DNA of 64,000 nt from Nilaparvata lugens. Taxonomy: Eukaryota > Arthropoda > Insecta > Hemiptera > Delphacidae. The stretch lies in assembly GCF_014356525.2 (NCBI RefSeq), contig NC_052511.1:33672687-33736686 (forward strand), read 5' to 3'. This document shows, piece after piece, positions 46,150-57,424 of this stretch. How positions within the stretch are numbered: the first letter of the stretch is position 1; the number at the start of each line of letters is the position of its first letter. Position numbers and translations under genes: made by a program. The notes under the pieces were generated by a model, which saw only the letters and a list, made by a program, of their open reading frames with translations, searched no databases and was not told the DNA's origin.

Positions 46150-48030
46150 ATGGCGTCAGAAGATGAGAAGCAACATCAGAGGAGATCATTTTCAGAAGAA
46201 TTTGCAACTTTGAAAGCCAACCACAGATCTGTCAAACATTACGTAGATAAAGTTATAAAAGCATTTGAAATTTGTGTATTTTCTTTTGAAGATGTTGAAG
46301 AATGTGAAAAGGTAAGGGAGGTATTAGACGAGAATGGATTGGACTTTTACGAAGTTTTCATTAATATTAACTGCGAGCTGGAATCTCTGTTTGTGGATGT
46401 ATTAGCATTAAAATCAGTTTCGATACCAAAGACCAATGTTTTTGTGAACTCATACCATATCACAGATTACAATAAACTGGTGAAGTTTATTCGTGTTGGA
46501 AGAATCCACGACTTATTGGAAGGTGATCGTCGAGATTATGACTTTGATTTGATTGTGGTGGGGGCGGGTCCTGGGGGCATATCGGCCGCTTTGGAGGCCA
46601 GTTTGATGGGCTGCACGGTCGCCATCTTTGATTTTGTGAGGAAGACGGAGAGGGGTTGCCGGTGGGGCGTGGGGGGCACTTGCCTCAACGTCGGCTGCAT
46701 TCCCAGAAGCATATTCAGCCACGCGGCCCTCATGAAGGAGACCATCCAGGACAGCTTCAAGTTCGGTTGGCAGAGCACTGATCAAACCAACAAGGCGCAT
46801 TCAGTCGACTTCGAATGGAAAACTCTCATTTCCACCGTCCACAACTACATAAACAACAAAAACAAAGAACTATCAGAGATGTTTCAAGTGAAAGGTATCA
46901 CTTATCACAACAAATTTGTCACCTTCATAGACAAGCACACTATACGAGCCACGAGTGATGACTTCAACTGTTGCGGATCTACTTATACTGCCCAGAATTT
47001 TATTGTGGCAACGGGGCTTATACCAAGTGTACCAGATTTTCCTGGATCAAAATATGTCATCACTACTAGAGACTTTTTCCATATAAAACAAAACCCGCGA
47101 AAAGTGTTAATCATAGGTTCGACAATGACATGTCTTGAATACGCCGGATTTCTTGCTGCTTTGAGCATTGATGTAACAGTTTGTTCGGAAAGAGAGCTAC
47201 TAGTAAATTTGGACCGCAACTGTGTAAATCGAGTGATACAACATCTCAGCTGTCTGGGTGTCAAGTTCAACATTCCCTACATAATTGAATCAGTAGTGAA
47301 GCTTGAGGAGGAAGATATAGTTGAGTATGAGTATTTAGTAAAAAAGAGAAACCTTGCATCAGACTCTTTCTACGCCAAGGCTCCTCTGCCTTATTTTTCC
47401 ACTGAGGAGTTTGGAGTTGTGTTTGCTTCTATAGGACGGGTCTCAACGGCAAAGCAGATGAATGTTGAGCGACTTGGAGTGCAACTCACCAACGACAGCA
47501 AGCGGCAGATCATCGTGAACACAATGCATCAGACACACTGTCGCACTATTTACGCAGTCGGCGATGTAGCTGAGCTGTCCAAACCGTCATCGTACATGTT
47601 GACTAGAAAAACAGGAGCGTCGGTTGTCAGGAATCTGGTGCTGGGAACTCAGTTCATTGTCGATCGACGGCTCATTCCGATGGTGTTGCACACTCCCATC
47701 AAATATGGATTTGTCGGATTGAGTGAAGAGGCTGCCGTGAACAAGTTTGGTGCAGAGAGAATCGATGTCTACGACAGTGAACATGTTCCTGTAGAGTGGA
47801 CAATCTCCAGGAAAATGGTCGGGACACCCTGCTATGCGAAGGTGATTTGCAAGACTGATGAGAGTGACAAGGTGATTGGCCTGCACTACGTTGGGCCCAA
47901 TGCCAGTGAGATCATTCCAAGCTTTGCGCTGGCTGTCAAAATGGGATGCACCAAGAAACATTTGGATAGTATGTTGGGCTTAACCACAACTAATGCTCAA
48001 CTATTCACTAAACTGAAATTGAGATTATAA
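46150..48030 (+). CDS. Intronless, degenerate thioredoxin/glutathione reductase-like protein
   Basis: 626 residues on one exon, ATG at 46150. Residues about 30-125 resemble a glutaredoxin domain, but the CPYC site reads VEEC, so the nucleophilic Cys is gone. From about 130 the protein follows thioredoxin reductase: FAD loop VVGAGPGG; redox pair CLNVGC (about 178-183); second nucleotide fold LIIGSTMTCLEYAGFL; AVGDV; and the interface domain TPIKYGFVGLSEEAAVNKFG with WTISRK and GLHYVGPNASEI. The NADPH-phosphate Arg positions read SERELLVN. The active-site His-Glu pair (normally HP....E) reads TTTNAQ. The protein stops at KLKLRL with no C-terminal Cys-Cys or Sec motif. It is probably a retrocopy of a TGR/TrxR transcript kept as an open frame. 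An intact 1.9-kb frame argues against a recent pseudogene. Function unknown. Confidence 0.85.
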   Translation: MASEDEKQHQRRSFSEEFATLKANHRSVKHYVDKVIKAFEICVFSFEDVEECEKVREVLDENGLDFYEVFININCELESLFVDVLALKSVSIPKTNVFVNSYHITDYNKLVKFIRVGRIHDLLEGDRRDYDFDLIVVGAGPGGISAALEASLMGCTVAIFDFVRKTERGCRWGVGGTCLNVGCIPRSIFSHAALMKETIQDSFKFGWQSTDQTNKAHSVDFEWKTLISTVHNYINNKNKELSEMFQVKGITYHNKFVTFIDKHTIRATSDDFNCCGSTYTAQNFIVATGLIPSVPDFPGSKYVITTRDFFHIKQNPRKVLIIGSTMTCLEYAGFLAALSIDVTVCSERELLVNLDRNCVNRVIQHLSCLGVKFNIPYIIESVVKLEEEDIVEYEYLVKKRNLASDSFYAKAPLPYFSTEEFGVVFASIGRVSTAKQMNVERLGVQLTNDSKRQIIVNTMHQTHCRTIYAVGDVAELSKPSSYMLTRKTGASVVRNLVLGTQFIVDRRLIPMVLHTPIKYGFVGLSEEAAVNKFGAERIDVYDSEHVPVEWTISRKMVGTPCYAKVICKTDESDKVIGLHYVGPNASEIIPSFALAVKMGCTKKHLDSMLGLTTTNAQLFTKLKLRL

Positions 48031-48112
48031 ATTTCGACATTCATTAAACTTATTTTCAATTATTAAGTTTCAGTTTTTTATTATTTCAAATTAAAAAATA
48101 AATATTCTGAAC

Positions 48113-48118
48113 AATAAA
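48113..48118 (+). terminator. Poly(A) signal AATAAA of the TrxR-like gene
   Basis: Lies 83 nt after the stop codon, in an AT-rich 3' UTR. Confidence 0.55.
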
Positions 48119-48600
48119 GCTACTCATCATAACAATGGTTTATTCTATTTGCCAAAAACCCAAACCGTAGTTCTTGTATGAGAAATATTCCTATAAAAAG
48201 TGAATTATATCATCTATGATATTTTATAATATTACCTCAACACCTCCTTCATAATATTAAAGAAAAGCATTGGCTACTGTGATTATCCTTGAGAGTTATA
48301 CTGTGAAAATTTGGCATACGTTTCCCATGTTAAATGCAATGAAATAATAAGTTAATACTATTTTGATTTATATTCTTATATGAATTAATTTTGAAAATGA
48401 TTAGCTAATTCTATGAATTGAAGTTTGACACCCATTACCACTGAATGGTAATTATTAAATAAGATTATGAACAATTCTTTTTTCAAAAGGCTTGAAATTA
48501 TATATTTACCTGATCCTATATATGTATATGTTGAATAGAGTATATAAAAAACTCTTCATGTAAAATCATCGAAAAGTAATTCATTCCTCTTTTTTTGCAG

Positions 48601-50900
48601 AGAGCTCTGCTGCAGGCAATGAAACAGCTTTCACAGTTGAACCAACATCGCCAGTTTCAGAGAGTTTGGCGCAGATCAATGAAAGCAACCAACCAAGGAA
48701 AGAGATTGATGATAAAAATGCAGACTTGGAGAAAGATGGAACAACTGTGGACAATTTGGCTCAGCAACCAAGTGATGGTGATGGAGTAGGAAAGGTGGGC
48801 AGTCAGAGAGGTAAAGAATTGATTAAAAATGGAACCAACATAATCGATCAAAGCTCTTTGAGTACAGATGGAATAAAACTGGAGCCTAGATCGCTTCTGA
48901 CTGAATTTCAAAAAGATCGTTCAACCCCTGATAATGGAAATGGAACAATTCCAAATACAGAAAATACCAATCTACTACTCGATGAAGTTGATAAGAAAGT
49001 TCAATCGGATCTCCCAACTTTGATTCTTGATTCAAAAAATACCACAAATGAAATTTTGGCTACTGATGCTTCTGCAGTCATTGACAATCAACAATCTCAA
49101 GAGATACACGTAAGAAGCCGCCCTATAACAGAGAAAAACTATACAGTAATTGAGAATGCAGAGCAGCTGTTGGCTAATTATACAGACTTGATAGTGAAGA
49201 GTTCTACTTCAACTGACGGGAACATTGACGAAATCGTAAAGGATAAATCTTTGAAAAATGTAGAAGCTTCAGGAATTTCTTTGTTATCTTCAACAAATGA
49301 AACCATTTATGAAAAAGGAAAGAGTTACTTTTCATCAAAAGTAGATGCATCACAAAAGTCTTTGGCTAGCAATAATCAACCCTCTCCGGAGGTGGGCCTA
49401 CAAGTGGAAGAGTTTCCCATCACAGAAAATAAACATTCAAAAATCGAAAACAGAAACCAACTACCAAGTAACTCTACAGATTCGATTGAAGATAGTTCAA
49501 CTCCAACTGATGGAAACATTGAAGAAATAGAAAAGGATAAATCTTCAATGACTGTAAAGGCATCAGAAATTTCGGGTACTAACAATAATTCCAATATTCA
49601 ATTATCTACAGATACTCAAGTGGGAAAACTGCCGATAACAGAGAAAGATAAATTAAAATTCGGAGAGCAACAGTCTAGTACCTCTAAAGATTTGATTGTA
49701 GAGAGTTTAACTCCACCTCAAACTGATGAGAAGATTGGGAATTATAACTCTTCAACAGATTTAGTCACATCGGACATTCCAGAATTAAGTTATTCCACTA
49801 ATTTGAATACAAAAAATGGTGCATTGATGAGCAACAATAGCTCTGTAATTTTGAATGGTAGTGATGGTAATGCTTCATTTCCTCAAAGAGGTGATATCAA
49901 GGATTTTAGAGAACGTACTGTTACTGATCCTAAATATTCACTTCATATTGGTGATCAGGTCCCAAGGGAGAATTTTCAAAATAATTCTGCAGACACGATT
50001 GCAAGTGATATTTCAAATAAGGAAGTAAATAATGGAATAGGTAATAAGGTTGTTGATGGGATTCACAACAGCACCAAATCGCATCCATCTAAAAAGCAAG
50101 CTCAAAAATCACATTCAGCAACTATTTGGACCCCATTTGATTGGAAGGAATATAACGCTACAAAATTAGATCAAGATAATTCAGATTCAATCAACAATAA
50201 CGAAGCAAATGTTGAAGCTATCACACCCGGTGAAATTAATATTAAAAATTATAGTATGATTCCCATTGAAGATTATCAACCTAATGATAATATCAACACT
50301 TTCAATGATCGAAACTCTAATTTATCATCCGCTAATAGTGGTATAAAACTGTTTCTAAATTTGGATGAGGTAAGTTTCCAACGAACATCTTATATTCCAA
50401 AATCTCAAAAGAATAAGAAGGTTCATTTGACTGAGTATTCAGAGTATTTATTTGTACCGGGAAATTTTATTGATAATCAGAGTCCGCAAACAAAACTTTC
50501 TTCATCTTGTAAAGAAAAATTTGAAAGAGAATCACGTCGAAGAAAAAATGTTTATTATCCAGAGGAAAACGTTCAAACGTTTACTAATAAATTTGAAAAT
50601 TTCAAAAGTGGAATATTTCACTTGAAAAAACATGCACAATCAAATCAGAAGCATGATTGGATTTCTAAACCTAGTGATTTGAATAGAGTTGCCAATTTTA
50701 GAAATTCCATAAAATCATCCCATAATAGTGATAATTTTGTGAATAAAAAAGATCCAACTAAACCACTCGTCAAAAGGAGAAATTTAATACGATTGACATT
50801 ACAGCTCTCATCAATTATTGAAAAAATCACTTTTGAAATTAAATATTTTTATAAAAAAATACAAACCTCCAATGAACTTGGCTATGAGGAAACCATCTAG
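48601..50900 (+). CDS. Orphan Asn/Ser/Thr-rich protein, last exon
   Basis: A frame open from a strong acceptor (cctctttttttgcag, ending 48600) to a TAG at 50900, 765 residues plus a split first codon. The first ATG in frame is well inside, so the start lies in an upstream exon I could not find. The protein is low-complexity, rich in N, S, T, D, E and K, with at least a dozen N-x-S/T sequons. Three imperfect repeats start near 49119, 49410 and 49628 (cores PITEKNYTVIEN, PITENKHSKIEN and PITEKDKLKF, each followed by a TDGNI/TDEKI segment and a DKS or NSS segment). The last 130 residues are basic, ending KIQTSNELGYEETI; no membrane segment. I do not recognise the family. A secreted or mucin-like role would fit the sequons but depends on a signal peptide in the missing exon. 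AATAAA at 51106 and 51110. Confidence 0.7.
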
Positions 50901-51115
50901 AATTAAAATCTATTATATTAAAACAGTGGGCTTGTTAAGAGAATGTAATGATTTCCTTGAATAAGTTAAAACAACGCAAAGCAGCAAGCATGAGTGTTGA
51001 TTAGATAAGTAACATGGTGATCAGCACTCATCAAATCTCTTGATTATAATCAATTATCAATAGAGGTACTATATTTTGAAAATGTATTTCAACAATTAAT
51101 GTAGTAATAAATAAA

Positions 51116-53264
51116 GAATACGGTATCAATCTAATTGCCTCTATGATCAATGTAATTTTTATAACTCTGAAAAACTGTATTCTCGACCAAAATAAACTAA
51201 TAGATGAAAAAGTTGCAAATATTCAGTTATTTTAATCAATTTTGTGGAATAGCCTATTAGTAACCAGTTTATTTAATAATTAAAAATAAATCTTTCGGTC
51301 AACTATTTTGAAAACAAATTAAACAAAACTATATGTATCAAAATTATGTTGTGAATTTGAAGTTTGTTTATAATGCTTTTCAACGGTTTTATTAACAAGC
51401 AATCTATCAAAATTTGAAATTGTTTGTTTTATTCTGACTTGTAGTGTCAGATTTTTGATTTTGTGAAGAAATTAAAATGGACATAACTTAGCCTACATAA
51501 TATTTAGACTATTTGAGACAAAATTTATGAAATTGAAGAAGTTTTGATCAATAGCCTGTTTTACTTTTTCGACTATTGTATTGTTTGCTCTATTCAATAA
51601 ATAATTGGATAAACTATATTGGAAAAAGTCATTCATTAACAGAAATAGATCTATATGTTTGTTCTATGTATTCGATTAGAAACAAATTGAGTAGCCTTGT
51701 AACAAGATAAAAAAATGAGAATAATCTTCACATTCTCAAATTAATGTATTGATGCTGCTCCGCTCACATCGGTAAATCAAAAGGCCTGCTCAAGCAAAAT
51801 CTCAACGTGTGTTTGTGGATTTGCAGAGTTCTGATAATTTAGGAGCCGCCTCGTGGCAAACGCTTAAACAGCAGCAGACAGACGGAGGAAAAATCCCGCT
51901 TCAGTTGTTCGAAATTAATAAGGCACACAGACGTCTGCAAATGTATGCTTACGTCTACATGCATACATTTAATTTTTTCTCATATGCTAATATGTGCGTT
52001 TGTCTCTAATTTTCCAAAATTGAAATAAATCAATATGTCAATATTTATAATCATTCTTGCACACATTCATACGCACACACATTCACATATGCGCACACAT
52101 TCATACGCACACACATTCACACATGCACACACACACACACACACTTACATACACTTACACAAAACTTAAAACTATGTACGGAGTGGTTGCTGTTTTTTTT
52201 CATATTTAGTTCAATTTTATTCATAGTAAACGTTTCGTTTTTTTTCAAAGTGCTGATGTAATTAGACCATAAATGAAAGCGTTTTGAAGAAAGAGACAGT
52301 GATTGAAATTTGATACTATGTCTTACTGTTTACGCATACCGGACGGAATTTGTGAGTTCAATGATCTTTGATTGTTGCAGTGTTCATGTCGTGTAATGTG
52401 TAAATTATACTAAATTTAGACCTATATTAATTTAGTAAAAAAATCATTCGGTTGTCTAGTTGTAAAATGAATTTCTTGATTTCTCTAAGCTATGAAAAAT
52501 TACCCTTTTACATCCTCTTCCCATTGTAGAATTAACGAGGTTGATAATCCTGCAATAAGAAACATAATATCATTCTGATTGCTCAGTATAGATAAGAGCC
52601 ACGTTCTCGTTTCTACAGTTGGAAGGGTGACTGCCTGGCACCAGCTTTACTAGCAGACAATTTTCAAATCCCTTCACGGGGAATCGGAAACCACATAAAA
52701 AACTGCAGTTCAATTAACTGTGTCTTCCAATCATTGCAAGAACTTGCCAGGTCATTATCAGTGAAACATGTAAATTGCTAGAAGGAAAATGACAGTTATA
52801 ATTAGGTATAACTAAAAATAGAATAGACTATGATGTTATCAATTAATTCAAATTTTGAAAGTAGTATCACATGATAGCTGAAGATGTTTAATAAACTCAA
52901 AACAAAATTCAAATTATCCAATTAAACTTAATTATCCAATGTAGGTCTAGCTTTATTATGTTAAAAAAAATCAATAGGTACCCATGTCTCTAAAGTAGAT
53001 TCTTCTGTTACAGAATAAAAATTCCAGTTGACATTATGATGAACGAATCAATATCTTTATAAACTATAAATTTGCAGCCTCATTTTGGAAAACGTACAAA
53101 CAAAACGTTAATGTTAGTAATGGCAAAATGAGTGAAGAATAACACATAACAAGCTATAGGCCTACATTTCTGGTAAATACTAAATACAGTACAATCATTT
53201 CCTCTATGATATTGACTTATTAAAATATAATATAAAAACATAAAAACGTTGTGTTTTAACTGTC
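51116..53264. other. Intergenic stretch with CA-rich microsatellite
   Basis: The only clear feature is a degenerate (CA)n tract at about 52060-52150 with 'acacattca' units. A short frame near 51809 after a gcag looks exon-like but has no family resemblance. Confidence 0.4.
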
Positions 53265-54398
53265 ATGGATTATTACCGGTATATGAATTCTAATGTTTTT
53301 CCTCAAGCTCCAAAAAATGATATTCCTTGTTATTGCTATCAGTGTTTGAAAAATGTCATAAGCAAACCAATCAGTAATAATAACTCAGCTTGCTACAAAT
53401 ATGTAATTTCTGCTGCTGGGATTAAGGCCCTGAATGAGAGAAAGAAACTCAGGTATACTGAAAACAAGGCAAATTCTGGGGAAGGAATAGATTATTATAC
53501 TTATAGACTGGAGAAAAAGGAGCACATGTTTGTCCGAAACTCGGATAAGTTCATGAAAAATTTAGTAGATTCTTATTCAACTGAAGCAATCAAGAAAAGC
53601 TCAATCGATGCAAGTTTACGAAAAAAATCAATCAAAGGAGGTGTCATTCAAGATAAAATAACAGAATTGAACATTCGCCCCAGTAGGACTTCTTTATTTA
53701 GTTTGAAGTTTGAAACTAAAAAGTCTGAACAAATTTATGACGAATATAATAATCTCTCATCTGATCATGGATTAAGTCTTTCTAGATTATTTTCTTCGGA
53801 GTGGAAATTCCCAATTATTGATGGGAATGAAGATTCAAGAATATTAGTTCACAAAAATTCAAAAAATGAAACCAGCATTTTAAAGAGTGATGCAGTTTCT
53901 GCAGAAATCCATCCTCACAGTGATAAATCTATAAAAACGTGTGAATCAAGAATAATGAAAGGAAAAGCTTATGATTTTGAATGTAGAAGTACCACTCCTG
54001 TTGAAAACTCCATCGATCTACAAATGTATACTTTATTTTCCAATCAAACTGAATCAAATTCAAATGAGAACAAGCTATCACATATTCCAACCCAAAAAAT
54101 CACCTGTATGAACTTTGAAATGCCAGATACATTCTTCCCAACCTGCAAATCAGTAGCAGAGTCAAAAACATGTGAAAAAGCTGAGAAAAATAGGAGTGCT
54201 CATGAAAGTTCCTCAAATTCAAAAGGTAACTGCAAACCATTAATTATGAAAGAATTGTGGAGGCCTCTTACATTTTCATGCAATAATAATGTAGGAACCA
54301 AGTCAAGAAAGCTGAGAATGAATAATGAAGAAGGAATGATGAACAGAATTAAGAATGAAAATTTGAGACTTAAACATCGCCTTGAACCAACTACATGA
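53265..54398 (+). CDS. Orphan Lys/Asn/Ser-rich protein, first ORF of an overlapping pair
   Basis: A 377-residue intact ORF from ATG 53265 to TGA 54398. The N-terminus has a Cys cluster, CYCYQC (residues 22-27), followed by a tract with YKYVISAAGIKAL. After about residue 70 it is basic and polar with no recognisable domain, signal peptide or membrane segment. Its last four bases (ATGA) contain the start of the next ORF. Composition is similar across the junction, so a single gene broken by a one-base frameshift is as likely as two proteins. A TATA-like AT run lies just upstream (53221-53240). I do not recognise it. Confidence 0.6.
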   Translation: MDYYRYMNSNVFPQAPKNDIPCYCYQCLKNVISKPISNNNSACYKYVISAAGIKALNERKKLRYTENKANSGEGIDYYTYRLEKKEHMFVRNSDKFMKNLVDSYSTEAIKKSSIDASLRKKSIKGGVIQDKITELNIRPSRTSLFSLKFETKKSEQIYDEYNNLSSDHGLSLSRLFSSEWKFPIIDGNEDSRILVHKNSKNETSILKSDAVSAEIHPHSDKSIKTCESRIMKGKAYDFECRSTTPVENSIDLQMYTLFSNQTESNSNENKLSHIPTQKITCMNFEMPDTFFPTCKSVAESKTCEKAEKNRSAHESSSNSKGNCKPLIMKELWRPLTFSCNNNVGTKSRKLRMNNEEGMMNRIKNENLRLKHRLEPTT

Positions 54399-55006
54399 AA
54401 TCTGCATCAAAAAGTAGAATAATAAGTAAAGAAATTGATTCCAAAATAAACCTCACTAACACAGACAAGAGTGAGGATCAAAGAAAAAATAAAGATGGAA
54501 AAAATTCACCATTCAGTTTTAAATCGCAGAATAAATTGAATTATCAAAACAGCAGTAATAGGAAGACATTGACAGTCTGCAATGAAAAACATAGGCCTAT
54601 ATCAAGTAGTAACAGGTTTACTGAAAATAGAAGATGTAGGTCTCCTTCTCAACAACAAGAACCATCGAAAGCAATAGCAATGGAAAATCCAGTAACTAAA
54701 TGGGTATTTGATTTGAATTATCCAAGATCAAAACTTCCCGATAGAACTGTTGATAAATGTAAAGGGGATTTTAGCCAAGAACCAAATAGCTGTAGTGAAG
54801 TTGGTACAGGTTCTACAAGAGTTGTTAGTGCAAAGAAACGAAGAATCACTCATAAGAGTTCACAAAATAACGGTAAAAATAAAAAGATACTTGCGAAAAA
54901 TGTGAATGGAATAGAAATATGTTCAAAATCAAAGAAAAGCTACAGAACTGTAATCACCAGAAAAATATGTTTAATAACGAAAAGAAAATATATCACTCCG
55001 ACCTAA
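54395..55006 (+). CDS. Orphan basic protein, second ORF of the overlapping pair
   Basis: 203 residues, starting in the ATGA that ends the previous ORF. The ATG context is poor (T at -3), which argues against independent initiation. It is rich in Lys, Asn and Ser, contains WVFDLNYPRSKLPDRT, and ends in a basic run (RKICLITKRKYITPT). The stop codon TAA (55004-55006) overlaps the poly(A) signal AATAAA (55006-55011), leaving almost no 3' UTR before the signal. It may be the C-terminal part of the same protein as the upstream ORF. Confidence 0.55.
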   Translation: MKSASKSRIISKEIDSKINLTNTDKSEDQRKNKDGKNSPFSFKSQNKLNYQNSSNRKTLTVCNEKHRPISSSNRFTENRRCRSPSQQQEPSKAIAMENPVTKWVFDLNYPRSKLPDRTVDKCKGDFSQEPNSCSEVGTGSTRVVSAKKRRITHKSSQNNGKNKKILAKNVNGIEICSKSKKSYRTVITRKICLITKRKYITPT

Positions 55007-55011
55007 ATAAA

Positions 55012-57424
55012 AGTTTGATAGCTTTTTGAATCTGAAAACTATACACTTATATAAAATAATATGAAAATAGAAGGTACCCTACATTAAAGAAGCATTGTTA
55101 TAGACTTCTACCAACATCATAATATTTTTTTTTTATTATCAAAGTTAATCCTGGGTTAATTCATAAAGTAAAATTGTTCATATTAAAAAGGATTACAATG
55201 ATTTTAGTCTATAGAAAGTTTTTTCCTTATAACTGATATTAACTACATAACTTAGAGATCCACTTAGATGTACTATACACGTCTGTCTATACATCATAGT
55301 TGAATTTGTTAAAAAATCAATATTCAACTTTCAGTACAGTCGTACTGTATTAATCCTACTGTATGGATGTACTTTGGAGACTCAACAATATTTTAGTATA
55401 AAATTACAATTTTTTACTCATTACAATATAGTAAGTGACTATTTTATCAACTTCTAATTTCTAAAACATTTATTATTTAAAATAAACTACGGTGAATTTA
55501 GCAAAATTTGCTAGATTTATTAGTAGTCTAAACAAAAAGCATTTTCTTTGGATATTCGTTTAATAATAAATACTTCAAAACTTAAAATTTTAGGTATGAC
55601 TACAATTCTATAATTTTTAAATATTCACAGGGCTTACATGCTTATTTATTTCTGACAAATTCTTATAGAGGAGAGGACCTCCTAGTCTATTTTCCGCTTT
55701 AACAAGAAGTTTCAGAATAGTATAGTTACTACTGAAATCCTTCTTGTGTGAAAAGGCAATTTTTCAAAACCACAAATCTGTGAATATTTATTTATTATAT
55801 TATTTTAAATTCACTTTTGCACATTTGCAGTACCTAGATATTATTTTATATCATTCATAATTATAATTAAATACACTTTTAGGTATAGAGATATATATTT
55901 TTTGGAATATTGTACATACAAATAATTTATAATTTCGTTTTATAATATTTCCTACCTTCATCATTTACAGAAATCACATTCAAGTTTAATTTGTTCCTTA
56001 TTGAACAATATCCTCAGGGTTGTTCTTATGAATTTGATTGTTTAAAGTTCTATGTGGTTTCACAAGGATTATAACAAATTGAAATTCAATGAATTCTATT
56101 ACCGAAAATAATTAATTAAATAATTAAACTATAAATAATAAACCAATGAATAATAAAACTATAATAAATAATTAAACCATAATCGAACCCGCTTTTCGTT
56201 TCTATATAGAAGTCTAATCAACTACACAAGTTTACAAGCCGATTGCTTCCAATTATGATACTGAATTGAATATTACTTATTCATAAATTTAATAATTTAC
56301 GATACCTGTTCAACAAGTTTCAAAGTACGGCAAGTTGTATACTTCTGTCCGATTATTTTATTGCTATTGAACCCACAACAACTTGGCAAGCAGAAAGTTT
56401 CAAAATTAATGTTTTCAAAATAGATAGGTAGCCAAAAACATGATTAACTCAAGTCATGGTGGATTGAAGGGTGATACTCCAAAGTGAATTATTCACTTTT
56501 CTATGGCTCATGAACTTTTATAATCCGGTTAAACTTTTGATGTGCAAACAATATGCTATTAACATTTCTCATTACCGTATTTTCTTGGGTAGAATTGAGT
56601 TATAAGTAAATTATTCCCTTCTCCCAATTTATTAATTTGGTACCGTATCGAAGAAAGCTTCAAGCTCAAAGCTGCTGGTAAATTTATCAGGTAGCCGACT
56701 TGAATGAGGTATTGGAAGGTTCAGTCTTGTAGAACTTATAATTATAGTTTAACTAGTTTTCAATAATATAACACTATCGGAAAATTTATTGATGGGTAGG
56801 TTCGTTTTAATAATCAATTTAGGAGAGGAAAATATCCATAGAGGATATTCATTGTACGGATATTCTTATTCGTAATAAGGTACCTCATTTTTGATACAGT
56901 GAAGAAAACAATTCAACTCAAGATTGAGAGCAACATATTGATAATCACTATTCAAACATTCAAAGTTATGAGTGGAAGGTAAAAATATATTTTAGATTCT
57001 ATAGCTTACTGTGGTTTATTTCCAATAGGATTAAATCACTTTTTGCTATTAAAAAGAACGACCAGCAGTCAGATTTTTTCCAATAAATGAATTATCACTC
57101 ACTGTGACAACTAGTCACTAGTTCACTCACTGGCTGCTAGTCGTTCTTTTTAATAACAAAAAGTGATACAATAATGAGCAGTTCGTGATGGAAAACAAAA
57201 TTGAAGAATTTCAATAGGATTCTTTCTTATTCTTTTATGAAGTAGTCAGGTAATAATAAAAGATTCGTGCAAGTGTAGGATAGTGATAGTGTCTGCTATC
57301 TCAAAAGAAGATACCATATGCTAATTGTTTTACTATATTTTTGGACTATTTTGAATGATTTGATGAATTACTTATAAATTGTAATTTGAAATTCAGTGCA
57401 AAAGGATAAAAATAATAATTATTA
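55012..57424. other. AT-rich stretch; missing odorant-receptor N-terminus not found
   Basis: I searched for an exon encoding the first two membrane helices of the receptor at 58668 and saw none. The only structured feature is the hairpin at 57035-57166. Confidence 0.4.
57035..57166. repeat. Hairpin repeat, 37-nt arms
   Basis: 57035-57071 (with 'attaaaaagaacgaccagc') and 57130-57166 are reverse complements with about three mismatches. Spacer 58 bp. Confidence 0.75.

Noticed and set aside
46513..47961. Minus-strand frames across the TrxR-like gene
   Set aside because: Antisense shadows of a conserved plus-strand protein.
48121..48600. First exon of the 48601 orphan gene just downstream of the TrxR-like gene
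   Set aside because: A TATA-like motif and ATG near 48540-48570 exist, but any intron would be only about 24 nt, too short to splice.
51809..52009. Exon-like frame after a gcag at 51.8 kb
   Set aside because: Starts on a non-ATG codon, ends in a Tyr/Met/Phe run of AT-rich DNA, and has no donor or homology that I can see.
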